A DNA stretch of 64,000 nt, taken from Tepidibacter sp. Lineage in GTDB: Bacteria; Bacillota; Clostridia; Peptostreptococcales; Peptostreptococcaceae. The stretch lies in contig NZ_JAOASI010000013.1 of the NCBI RefSeq assembly GCF_025210165.1, forward strand, positions 1 to 64,000, written 5' to 3'. This document shows positions 1 through 10,962 of this stretch, one piece after another. Under the pieces are notes generated by a model. That model did no database searches, had not been told where the DNA came from, and saw only the letters and a list, made by a program, of their open reading frames with translations. Position 1 is the first letter of the stretch; every line of letters starts with the position of its first letter. A program made the translations under genes and the position numbers.

Positions 1-278
1 ATTTGGGCATTCTCCTTTGTTTTGTATTTGGTCGGCAAACCTAAATACTATTCTAACAAAGGAGTTTTTTCTTTTCTACTCACCGCTGGAAGCTTTTTAG
101 AACCACCCGCATAGCAGGTGGTTTTCATATATACAATAAAAGCAAGTCCACATTGAGGGTGAACTTGCTTTTAGTATGTTGCTGCATAACTTAAGAATAT
201 TGTGAAATAAAAATTATTAATATTACTATACCTCATTAATAAATAAGAATTTAAATTAACAAAATTTGTTCATAAGCT
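1..278. other. Intergenic left edge with three stem-loops
   Basis: No gene is seen here. Three inverted repeats follow each other. The first pairs CTCCTTTGTT (12-21) with AACAAAGGAG (55-64), with a further inner stem. The second pairs AACCACC (101-107) with GGTGGTT (117-123). The third pairs AAAAGCAAGT (138-147) with ACTTGCTTTT (163-172). The last two look like factor-independent terminators. They could end a gene or insertion element lying left of the window, but no transposase sequence is visible to support that. Confidence 0.5.
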
Positions 279-772
279 TCAGTCATTCATTGTTATAGAT
301 AACTTGCATTCATTTCCACCACGTAAAATCGTAGAACAAATTTCCACATCAAAATTCTTATTTAGCATAATCGAATTAAAAACATAGATAACACTCTGCC
401 TGGAACACTCACATAAAAATGGGCTGTTGACATAGCCTTCGTTATGTAAGCTACAGGTACATTTTTAAAAAACACGTAATATTTCTTTCTTGATTCAACT
501 ATTTCACTCTTTACATTTTCTATACCATTCATTTCTTCAAAAAATGAATCCATATCTCCATTTACTTTATCATATAGATTTTTATATAAATTTAGTACTC
601 CTCTATTTACACAGTTCTTGCTACATTCACAAAAAAGTAATTCTCTTTCCTGTTGTTCAATATGTACTATTGCATTTTCAAATCCCTTGAACCAATATTT
701 CAAATTCTCATCCACTATACCACCCCATATACATTTCATACTCTCTATTTGTTCTCTTCCATAAATTATCAT
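279..772 (-). pseudogene. Frameshifted small cysteine-containing protein, function unknown
   Basis: The main frame (362-772) gives 136 residues with Cys48, Cys50 and Cys54 in a CEC-x3-C arrangement, and stops early at 362. Past that stop a second frame runs to a stop at 279-281 and encodes an end containing the motif ILRGGNEC. Such an LRGG-x-EC ending is familiar from cysteine-containing clostridial proteins related to ATC-hydrolase/DUF6144-type families, so the two frames most likely belong to one protein of about 160 residues broken by a single-base indel near 355-370. A sequencing error would look the same. The family name is recalled from memory and is tentative; no function can be given. 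It is followed by the terminator-like hairpins at 101-172. Confidence 0.6.
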
Positions 773-890
773 TTACATTTTAGCTAAAAAACATATTTTG
801 TAAATATTGTACTATTCATTTTTAAAAAACACTTATATAATTTAATACGTCAAATCGTATGATTATGTCTTAATACATTATATTTTACAA

Positions 891-1436
891 TTATGCATTA
901 ATATCAACTATCCACTCTTTTCTTACCTCCCAAAGAGCAACCTGATTAATCCCTGAAATTTTTATATCTTCGTCAAATAATCTATCCCAACTCTTTCTAA
1001 TCTTAGATTTTAATTGAGGATAAAAATTACTCATATAGGCTTCACTATCATCTGTTATATTATACCTTTCCAATTCTTTTATAAACTTATCTTTATCATT
1101 TTTGTCTTTAGGTATATAAGAAAGATTTAATATTCTGTTCCATTTTCCACTATCAAATGTTATACATTTATCCTCTTCTACCTCTAATTCTAAAATAACT
1201 GAATCTTCATAATGCTCAACATACCTTAAATCAGTCCATGTCCATATAGGAAAACCTGCTTTTTCTGGTTTTTTTGCTACAACTTCTGCATTTGATACGA
1301 ACCAATCATAAGCAGTTAAAAAAATTTTTGATACATCTTGATATTTGTTAGTTATATACTCTCTTTTAACATAATACACTCCATCATTTATTATAGTATC
1401 TAGAACTATTTTTTTCTGACAAGTCCATATGTTCAT
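891..1436 (-). CDS. DUF3841 family protein, copy B
   Basis: This 181-residue soluble protein begins MNIWTCQ and ends with a conserved block containing ALWEVRKEWIVDI. It matches the DUF3841 family, whose members start with a similar M-x-x-W-T-x-Q motif and are of this size. It resembles its upstream neighbour along its whole length: both carry ILELEVE/VLELEVD near residue 85, a NFYP motif near residue 140, KSW-x-RLFD and the closing LWE-x-x-KEWIV block. The two genes are about 21 bases apart and form a tandem duplication, probably one transcript. There are no signal peptides or membrane segments. The biochemical role of DUF3841 is not established, so none is assigned. Confidence 0.85.
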   Translation of the reverse strand: MNIWTCQKKIVLDTIINDGVYYVKREYITNKYQDVSKIFLTAYDWFVSNAEVVAKKPEKAGFPIWTWTDLRYVEHYEDSVILELEVEEDKCITFDSGKWNRILNLSYIPKDKNDKDKFIKELERYNITDDSEAYMSNFYPQLKSKIRKSWDRLFDEDIKISGINQVALWEVRKEWIVDINA

Positions 1437-1457
1437 ATCATCATCTCCTACTAATTT

Positions 1458-2027
1458 CTATTCATCTTTATAATGAACAATATTAACTATCCACTCTTTT
1501 TTTATTTCCCACAATGTAGCTTGTGTTAAATCACAGAGTCTAATACTATCATCAAATAGCCTACTCCAGCTTTTCTTTGTTTTATCTCTTAATAGCGGAT
1601 AAAAATTTCCTTTGTCAGTCATAAAAAGTTCTGATTCATCTGATATTCCATACTTTTTAAGTTCTTCATTATGATTTCTCTCATCTTCTCTATCAAGGGG
1701 AACATACCAATAATTAACTACATACCCCCATTTCTCTTGATCCGTAATAATTACATTTTCTTTATCAACTTCAAGTTCAAGAACTACTGTATCTTCTGTT
1801 GGTTGAAGCATTAAATCATTAGTAGTAGAGAGCCATATAGGATAATCAACATCTTTTGGCTTTTTTACAATTTTAGAACCTTCTGTAGCATACCATTTAT
1901 AAATTTTAAGATAAAATGGAGTAATAGTATCAAGCTTTTGCTTTATATATTCTTCTTTAACACGATATACTCCATTTTTCTCTAAATCCTCTAAAATTCC
2001 TTTATGTTGTCTAGTCCAAAGTTTCAT
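1458..2027 (-). CDS. DUF3841 family protein, copy A
   Basis: The protein has 189 residues from the ATG at 2025-2027, which is preceded by a clear GGAGGG ribosome site. The frame stays open further upstream to 2090, but that extension lacks a ribosome site and the family begins with MKLWT-x-Q, so the shorter start is chosen. It is the upstream partner of the DUF3841 pair and slightly longer than copy B, with an insertion near residues 130-140 (SELFMTDKGNFYP). A structured repeat element (2126-2217) lies about 100 bases upstream. Function is unknown for the family. Assignment to DUF3841 rests on the opening WT-x-Q motif and the terminal LWEIKKEWIV block. Confidence 0.85.
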   Translation of the reverse strand: MKLWTRQHKGILEDLEKNGVYRVKEEYIKQKLDTITPFYLKIYKWYATEGSKIVKKPKDVDYPIWLSTTNDLMLQPTEDTVVLELEVDKENVIITDQEKWGYVVNYWYVPLDREDERNHNEELKKYGISDESELFMTDKGNFYPLLRDKTKKSWSRLFDDSIRLCDLTQATLWEIKKEWIVNIVHYKDE

Positions 2028-2125
2028 ATTTATTCCTCCCTCTATATTATTGACTAATACTTCTATATATTTATTATACATGAAAACCATGCATTATTTT
2101 GTGTATTTTTCTATCTTTTGAATAT

Positions 2126-2217
2126 AACTAAAATTGAGATTATTGTAATGTTAGCTACTTTTTTGTTAATATATTGACTTAAGTTGCGGTATTTCAATAA
2201 TCTCAATTTTCGCTTTA
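2126..2217 (+). repeat. Structured hairpin element 1 (short form)
   Basis: The outer arms AAAATTGAGATTATTG (2130-2145) and CAATAATCTCAATTTT (2195-2210) are perfectly complementary over 16 bases. Inside lie AATGTTAGCT, then TTTTTTGTTAA, TTGACT and GCGGTATT, and the element is followed by CGCTTTAA. The same internal blocks recur in the element at 48121-48332, where the outer arms are different in sequence but again complementary. A second internal stem (ACTT with AAGT) and a GTTAA/TTGAC stem containing a T-G wobble pair on the plus strand can form. It lies between the nifJ terminator and the DUF3841 pair. I do not recognise it as a named RNA or transposable element. Confidence 0.7.
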
Positions 2218-2232
2218 AACAGAAATTTCCGC

Positions 2233-2263
2233 AAAAAAAGAGAAGCTTTCGCTTCTCTTTTCT
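2233..2263 (-). terminator. Terminator of nifJ
   Basis: AGAGAAGC (2239-2246), loop TTTC and GCTTCTCT (2251-2258) form an 8-bp stem directly after the nifJ stop codon. On the minus strand it is followed by a T run. Confidence 0.85.
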
Positions 2264-2271
2264 ATTATTTA

Positions 2272-5826
<3,555 letters not shown>

Positions 5827-5852
5827 TTATTTTTTTAAAATTTATTACTTTG

Positions 5853-5881
5853 AGTATAGTATACAATATACATTCTGTCAA
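5853..5881 (-). promoter_or_regulatory. Sigma-A promoter of nifJ
   Basis: Read on the minus strand, TTGACA (5876-5881) is followed by a 17-base spacer and TATACT (5853-5858). It is about 40 bases upstream of the nifJ start codon. This is a near-perfect vegetative promoter, fitting a highly expressed central enzyme. Confidence 0.8.
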
Positions 5882-5922
5882 TCATCGCATGATTTAGAAA
5901 ATCAAATCAAAATCACATGATT
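5880..5922. promoter_or_regulatory. Candidate operator repeats upstream of nifJ
   Basis: Two related inverted repeats abut the -35 box: AATCAT-cgc-ATGATT (5880-5894) and AATCA-c-ATGATT (5911-5922). They are 17 bases apart and could be paired binding sites for a regulator. They do not match the Rex or CodY consensus I know. The regulator is unknown. Confidence 0.35.
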
Positions 5923-6178
5923 AAACTTTCTGTATTTTTATAAAATTTAATTTCTTTAATTACATAATAGTTCATATTTTTATGAAAATCAAGTCAATAT
6001 GGTATAATTTTGTTAATAAAATTTATTTTTTCTAATTTTTCAGTAATTTCAAATTCTTTTTAGGTATAATTAAAGTTTAAATACACTTGAAATTCTAATT
6101 TTTTATTTTCCCCTTAATTATACTGATTTTTAAACAATTTTTGATATTATATAAAATTATTATAGTTTCCTACATTGT
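5923..6178. other. AT-rich intergenic region upstream of nifJ promoter
   Basis: This stretch between the pduL terminator and the nifJ promoter is extremely AT-rich and holds no open frame with a ribosome site. I see no RNA structure or repeat shared with other parts of the window. Confidence 0.5.
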
Positions 6179-6214
6179 AAAAAGGTAGCTTTATTAAAAG
6201 CTACCTTTTTATTA
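6179..6214 (-). terminator. Terminator of pduL
   Basis: AAAAAGGTAGCTTT pairs with AAAGCTACCTTTTT across a short loop, 19 bases past the pduL stop codon. The stem is flanked by T runs on both strands. Confidence 0.85.
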
Positions 6215-6232
6215 TACTTATATATATTTTTT

Positions 6233-6802
6233 TTATTCATTAATTAATTCTACTAAATCTCCATTTCTAACTCCAGCTGCATTTCCTTCTTCTACATCAA
6301 CGTGCATTTCAAGAGCAAATTTTGGACTTACTCTTACTAATACATTTTCAAATACTACCGCTCTTTGACCTGAAGTTCTTATCTTAACCTTTTGATTATC
6401 TTCTACATTGAACTTTTCAGCATCATCAGTATGCATATGTATATGTCTTGAAGCTACTATAACTCCTCTTTCAAGCTCTACTTCACCTTTTGGTCCTACT
6501 ATTTTTACTCCTGGAGTTCCTTCAAGATCTCCTGAATCCTTTATAGGCGCTTTTACTCCTAATTTGAATCCATCACTTAAAGATATCTCAAGTTGAGTTT
6601 CTCCTCTTGCAGGTCCTAATACTCTAACTCCTTTAATTTCTCCCTTTGGTCCTACCACGTCTACTTTTTCCTCACATGCACATTGTCCTGGTTGAGAAAG
6701 GTCTTTAAAGTGAGTTAGTTTTGCTCCATCTCCAAATAATACCTCTATATCTTTTTGTCCCAAATGTATATGTCTATTTGATAATGCTATAGGTAATTTC
6801 AT
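6233..6802 (-). CDS. pduL: Phosphate propanoyltransferase, PduL type
   Basis: This is a 189-residue phosphotransacylase of the PduL family, which exchanges CoA and phosphate on acetyl or propionyl groups and is unrelated in sequence to Pta. The zinc-binding histidines are visible: H11-I-H13 in SNRHIHLG, the HIHMH block at 120-124 and H167 in EMHVDVEE. The two halves repeat the GPKGE motif (near residues 51 and 103), as expected for the paired beta-barrel domains. No shell-targeting N-terminal extension is present and no microcompartment genes are near, so it is probably a cytosolic housekeeping enzyme linking acyl-CoA to acyl phosphate. The gene stands alone between aroA and nifJ, with its own terminator. 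Confidence 0.93.
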   Translation of the reverse strand: MKLPIALSNRHIHLGQKDIEVLFGDGAKLTHFKDLSQPGQCACEEKVDVVGPKGEIKGVRVLGPARGETQLEISLSDGFKLGVKAPIKDSGDLEGTPGVKIVGPKGEVELERGVIVASRHIHMHTDDAEKFNVEDNQKVKIRTSGQRAVVFENVLVRVSPKFALEMHVDVEEGNAAGVRNGDLVELINE

Positions 6803-6869
6803 TTCACTAACCTCCTAAATTATTTTTTCAAGGAATATTATACTTTTTTTAATATAAAAAATCAAATTT

Positions 6870-8147
6870 TTAGCAAGTTATTTCTTTTAATATATCATAA
6901 AAACCCGGAAAAGATATTTCTACACATCTGGTATTATCTATATTCGTATCTCCAGATGCTACTAGTGAAGCTATTGAAAATGCCATAGCTATTCTATGGT
7001 CTGAAAAGCTCTCTATATTACAACCACTAAGTTTTGTAGGTCCTTTTATAACCATTCCATCATCCATTTCTTCAATATCTGCTCCCATTTTCTTAAGATT
7101 AGAAACAACACTACTTATTCTATTCGATTCTTTAACCTTAAGCTCCTTTGCATTTTTTATAATAGTTGTTCCTTCTGCCTGAGTTGCCATAACAGCTATT
7201 ATAGGTATTTCATCTATAAGTCTTGGTATTAACTTTGAATCTATTGTAGTAGAATTTAAGTTAGAGTGCTTAACTAATATATCACCCATCAACTCTCCAC
7301 AAACATATTTTTTATTCAATATTTCAAAATTTCCACTCATATTTTTTAATACATCTAAAATCCCAGTTCTCGTTTCATTAAGACCTACATTCCTTACTAA
7401 AATCTCTGATCCTTCTATTATACTAGCCCCAGCTATAAAAAATGCAGCAGATGAAATATCTCCAGGAATATATATATCTTCAGAATATAAGTTTTGAACA
7501 GGCTTTACATATATTTCTTTACCACTTATATCTATATCTGCTCCAAAAGACTTTAGCATAATCTCTGTGTGATTTCGGCTTTTATTCTTTTCTATTATCT
7601 TAGTAGGTGAATTTGCGTATAAAGATGCAAGTATTATAGAAGACTTAACTTGAGCTGAAGCTATAGGCATATTATACTCTATCCCATTTAAATTTCCGCC
7701 ATTTACAGTTATAGGAGTAAAATTAGCATCTTCATTACCATATATATTAGCTCCCATAAGTCTTAATGGATCTGTTACTCTTTTCATAGGTCTTTTAGCT
7801 ATAGAATTATCACCTATTAAAGTTGATTCAAAATTTTGACCTGCTAATATACCCATGATAAGCCTTATTGTTGTTCCAGAATTTCCTACATCTAAGTTTT
7901 GGATTGGTTTTTTTAATTTTCTAAGTCCCATTCCATGTATGATCACTTCATTTTTTCTGCATTTTTCTACTTTTGTCCCCATTTTTTTAAAACAGTCTAT
8001 AGTACTTAAACAATCTTCTCCATTTAAAAAATTTTTAATTATATTCTTTCCATTAGATATTGATGATAACATTATAGCCCTATGTGATATAGATTTATCT
8101 CCTGGAATATTTACTTCTCCTCTTAATTTCAAACCATTAGAACTCAT
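6870..8147 (-). CDS. aroA: 3-phosphoshikimate 1-carboxyvinyltransferase (EPSP synthase)
   Basis: At 425 residues this is the usual length. The enzyme transfers the enolpyruvyl group of phosphoenolpyruvate to shikimate 3-phosphate, the sixth step of the shikimate pathway. Visible motifs are the N-terminal PGDKSISHRA (residues 15-24, with the substrate-binding Lys and Ser), NSGTTIRL near residue 90, the KESNRISS motif, and SFSDHRIAMAF near the C terminus. It is the last gene of an aroC-aroB-aroA run: its start codon overlaps the end of aroB by 11 bases, indicating translational coupling. The spacing to pduL downstream is 67 bases without an obvious terminator, so some read-through into pduL is possible. 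Confidence 0.97.
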   Translation of the reverse strand: MSSNGLKLRGEVNIPGDKSISHRAIMLSSISNGKNIIKNFLNGEDCLSTIDCFKKMGTKVEKCRKNEVIIHGMGLRKLKKPIQNLDVGNSGTTIRLIMGILAGQNFESTLIGDNSIAKRPMKRVTDPLRLMGANIYGNEDANFTPITVNGGNLNGIEYNMPIASAQVKSSIILASLYANSPTKIIEKNKSRNHTEIMLKSFGADIDISGKEIYVKPVQNLYSEDIYIPGDISSAAFFIAGASIIEGSEILVRNVGLNETRTGILDVLKNMSGNFEILNKKYVCGELMGDILVKHSNLNSTTIDSKLIPRLIDEIPIIAVMATQAEGTTIIKNAKELKVKESNRISSVVSNLKKMGADIEEMDDGMVIKGPTKLSGCNIESFSDHRIAMAFSIASLVASGDTNIDNTRCVEISFPGFYDILKEITC

Positions 8148-9174
8148 TTTTTACCTCCTCTATTACACAAAGTATCTCCTTCTCATCTATATTATTTACC
8201 ACATCAACATCTGAATGACCAGCTGGCAGTACTAAATTTATTTTTGAAAAACTATTTTTCTTATCTTTTTTCATAATTTCTAGTATATCAATAGAATCTA
8301 TACCTTTAAAAGTTATGGGTATATTATAAGATTTATAAACATTCAACACTCTATCATAATAACTTTTATATATATATCCTTTTTTATAAGCTAGTCTAAA
8401 TGCCATATGAGTTCCTATTGCAACAGCAAAACCATGACTAAATCCGCCTAACTTTTCAATACCATGACCAAATGTATGACCTAAATTAAGTATTTTTCTA
8501 ATACCAGACTCTTTTTCATCTTTTTTAACAATATCAATTTTTATATTCGAACATTTTTTTACTATGTAGATTAAACATTCCTCGTCTAAATTTAATATCT
8601 TATCTTTATTTTTTAAAAGGTAGTCTAAAAATTCATAATCACATATAAGTGCATACTTAATAACTTCTGAAAGTCCACTTAAAAATTCACTACAATCTAA
8701 TGTTTTAAGTGTATTAATATTTATATGTATAAACTTTGGTCTATAAAAACTCCCTATTATATTTTTATAGTTTTCTAAATTTATACCAGTCTTTCCTCCA
8801 ATAGAACTATCTACCTGAGATAATAGTGTTGTAGGACAATGTATAATATCTATCCCTCTCATATAAGTAGACGCTACAAATCCACTTAAATCTCCTACAA
8901 CACCACCACCTAGTCCTATAATCAACGATTTTCTGCTCAATTCACTTTCTATACAAAACCTAAATATATCTTCATACACCTTTAGACTTTTAGAATCTTC
9001 TCCTGGATTTATAGTATACACTATTAAATTTTTAAAGTTTAAATTTCGTGTAAAATCATACATATACAACTTTTCTACATTTTCATCCGTTATAATCAAA
9101 ACTTTATCATAGTCTTTTTTTATATCTATTTCACTAAAATTTTTTTTTATATAGACCTTGTATCCATTTTCCAT
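8137..9174 (-). CDS. aroB: 3-dehydroquinate synthase
   Basis: This protein of 345 residues converts DAHP to 3-dehydroquinate using NAD+ and a divalent metal, the second step of the shikimate pathway. The NAD-binding GGGVVGDLSGF segment lies near residue 95, followed by the STYMRGIDIIHCPTTLL and SSIGGKTG motifs. The metal-binding region with LNLGHTFGHGIE is near residue 230. The gene overlaps aroC by 28 bases at its 5' end and aroA by 11 bases at its 3' end, so the three are translated from one message. No aroE, aroK, aroF or aroD is present in the window, so the rest of the pathway must be encoded elsewhere. Confidence 0.97.
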   Translation of the reverse strand: MENGYKVYIKKNFSEIDIKKDYDKVLIITDENVEKLYMYDFTRNLNFKNLIVYTINPGEDSKSLKVYEDIFRFCIESELSRKSLIIGLGGGVVGDLSGFVASTYMRGIDIIHCPTTLLSQVDSSIGGKTGINLENYKNIIGSFYRPKFIHININTLKTLDCSEFLSGLSEVIKYALICDYEFLDYLLKNKDKILNLDEECLIYIVKKCSNIKIDIVKKDEKESGIRKILNLGHTFGHGIEKLGGFSHGFAVAIGTHMAFRLAYKKGYIYKSYYDRVLNVYKSYNIPITFKGIDSIDILEIMKKDKKNSFSKINLVLPAGHSDVDVVNNIDEKEILCVIEEVKNEF

Positions 9175-10331
9175 CCTCTATCAGACAACCTTTCTAAATA
9201 GTTTTGATAATTTTTGATTATATCCTCCATATTATCTTGTCCAAACTTTTCCATAAAAAACTTTACAATAACGAATGCACATATATTTTCAGCAACAACA
9301 CAAGCAGCAGGTAAGGCACAATTATCCGATCTTTCTATTGATGCCTTATAATTTTCAAGAGTATTTATATCTATGCTATTAAGCGGCTTATACAAAGTAG
9401 GTATTGGCTTCATAACACCTCTTATCACTATTTCCTCACCTGTACTCATTCCACCTTCTATACCACCTAATCTATTAGTATTTCTATATATACCTCTTTC
9501 TTTTGAATAATATATTTCATCATGTACTTGAGATCCCTTTAAACTTCCCATCTCAAATCCAATTCCAAACTCCACCCCTTTTATAGCTTGTATAGACATA
9601 ATATGTGCACTTAACTGAGAATCCAGCTTTTTATCATAATGAACATAAGAGCCAAGTCCAGGAATTACATTTTTTATTCTAACCTCAAATACTCCTCCTA
9701 GACTATCTCCTTCTTCTTTTGCTTTTTTTATTTCATTTATAAATAATTCTTCATACGCCTTATCTACACATCTTACCTGAGATATTTCAGATTCTTTTTT
9801 TATATAATCAAATTTAAACGATTTATTTATTTTATTCTTCCCCATTTGTATTACATGAGATGTAAAATCTATATCGAATTTTGACAAAAATTCCTTACAA
9901 ATAGAACCTACTGCAACTCTCACCGCTGTTTCTCTTGCACTTGCTCTTTCTAAAACGTTTCTAACATCTTCAAAATCGTATTTTAAACTTCCAATCATAT
10001 CAGCATGTCCTGGTCTTACCTTTGAAACCCTTTTAGTCTCTTTATTTATTTCTTCAATGGGATTCATATATTCTTTCCAGTTTTCATAATCCTTATTTTT
10101 TATTTCAATAGCTATAGGAGATCCTATAGTAACACTACCTCTCATACCAGATAGAATATTTACTTTATCCTTTTCTATCTTCATTCTATCTCCTCTACCA
10201 TATCCTTGTTGTCTTCTCACTAATTCTTTATTTACATTATCTAGATTTATTTTTAGATTAGACGGAATCCCTTCTATTATAGTAATCAATGCTTGTCCAT
10301 GAGATTCCCCACTAGTTAAATATCTAAGCAT
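9147..10331 (-). CDS. aroC: Chorismate synthase
   Basis: This protein of 394 residues is FMN-dependent and makes chorismate from EPSP, the last shikimate step. It opens MLRYLTSGESHGQ, the conserved start of the family, and carries RQQGYGRGDRM, RPGHAD and ERASARETA motifs. The start at 10329-10331 is preceded by a GGAAGGGGGAA ribosome site. A longer open frame adds eight residues (MFEEGGRN) but uses the ribosome site itself as coding sequence, so it is rejected. A perfect 30-base palindrome (10351-10380) lies just upstream of this ribosome site and overlaps the end of the preceding flavoprotein gene. First of the aroC-aroB-aroA overlapping genes. Confidence 0.97.
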   Translation of the reverse strand: MLRYLTSGESHGQALITIIEGIPSNLKINLDNVNKELVRRQQGYGRGDRMKIEKDKVNILSGMRGSVTIGSPIAIEIKNKDYENWKEYMNPIEEINKETKRVSKVRPGHADMIGSLKYDFEDVRNVLERASARETAVRVAVGSICKEFLSKFDIDFTSHVIQMGKNKINKSFKFDYIKKESEISQVRCVDKAYEELFINEIKKAKEEGDSLGGVFEVRIKNVIPGLGSYVHYDKKLDSQLSAHIMSIQAIKGVEFGIGFEMGSLKGSQVHDEIYYSKERGIYRNTNRLGGIEGGMSTGEEIVIRGVMKPIPTLYKPLNSIDINTLENYKASIERSDNCALPAACVVAENICAFVIVKFFMEKFGQDNMEDIIKNYQNYLERLSDRGWKMDTRSI

Positions 10332-10350
10332 ATTCCTTCCCCCTTCCTCA

Positions 10351-10380
10351 AACAAGGGCTAGTTATAACTAGCCCTTGTT
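10351..10380. promoter_or_regulatory. Perfect 30-base palindrome between flavoprotein gene and aroC
   Basis: The half-site AACAAGGGCTAGTTA is followed directly by its reverse complement. The stop codon of the upstream flavoprotein gene lies inside it, and the aroC ribosome site starts 5 bases after it. No T run follows it on the minus strand, so it is not a standard terminator for that direction. It may be an RNA hairpin affecting aroC translation or decay, or a protein-binding site. Confidence 0.6.
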
Positions 10381-10944
10381 CTTTAAATCTATAATTAATT
10401 TTTTTATATCTTTCTTATATAAATCTCTGCTTTTTAAATCCGTATCATCTGTATTAGATATATAATAATTGTGTATCAATTTTGTATTTATACTCTTGAA
10501 TAAAAAATCAACTGTTATTTGACCTCCCATAAATTGAGTTTTATAAGGTTTACTTCCCCCTATATGTATAAACATTCCCAATCTTTTTTTATTTCTATCT
10601 ATAGACGGTCTGTTTAATACATATTTACTTGCAAAAAAAGCTTGTGTTCTATCTATTAAGCTTTTAAGCTTTGCAGGAACACTATCAAAATAAACAGGTG
10701 ATATTAATATTGTACCATCAGATTTATCAAACTTTTTATACATGTGACTCATATCATCTGTTTTGTGACAAACCCCAGTTTTATCACAGTAACCACATGC
10801 ATTACAGTATTCGATATCCATATCCCATATATTTATCATTTCATAATCTATATCATTATCGTAAAGTATATCAGTTACATATTTCGCTATAATAAAACAG
10901 TTTTTTCCTTTTCTAGGACTTGCATTTATAACTAAAAACTTCAC
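10369..10944 (-). CDS. NAD(P)H-dependent FMN reductase-like iron-sulfur flavoprotein
   Basis: This protein has 191 residues. The N terminus (MKFLVINASPRKGKN) is the phosphate-binding loop of the flavodoxin-like NADPH-dependent FMN reductase fold. Four cysteines follow in C47-x2-C50-x2-C53-x5-C59, the spacing seen in iron-sulfur flavoproteins that carry a [4Fe-4S] cluster next to FMN. A typical SPVYFDSVPAKLKSLIDR segment follows near residue 82. It probably shuttles electrons between ferredoxin and low-molecular-weight acceptors; the true substrate cannot be read from sequence. The stop codon is inside the palindrome in front of aroC, and the gene lies 18 bases after the phosphatase gene's end, so all may share a transcript. 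Confidence 0.85.
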   Translation of the reverse strand: MKFLVINASPRKGKNCFIIAKYVTDILYDNDIDYEMINIWDMDIEYCNACGYCDKTGVCHKTDDMSHMYKKFDKSDGTILISPVYFDSVPAKLKSLIDRTQAFFASKYVLNRPSIDRNKKRLGMFIHIGGSKPYKTQFMGGQITVDFLFKSINTKLIHNYYISNTDDTDLKSRDLYKKDIKKLIIDLKNKG

Positions 10945-10962
10945 CCATTATCCCCCCATTTA

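Noticed and set aside
2126-2217. Element 1 as a twister or hammerhead ribozyme
   Set aside because: It has a UAACA stretch on the minus strand, but the other conserved parts of these ribozymes (for example GAAA and CUGAUGA for hammerhead) are missing.
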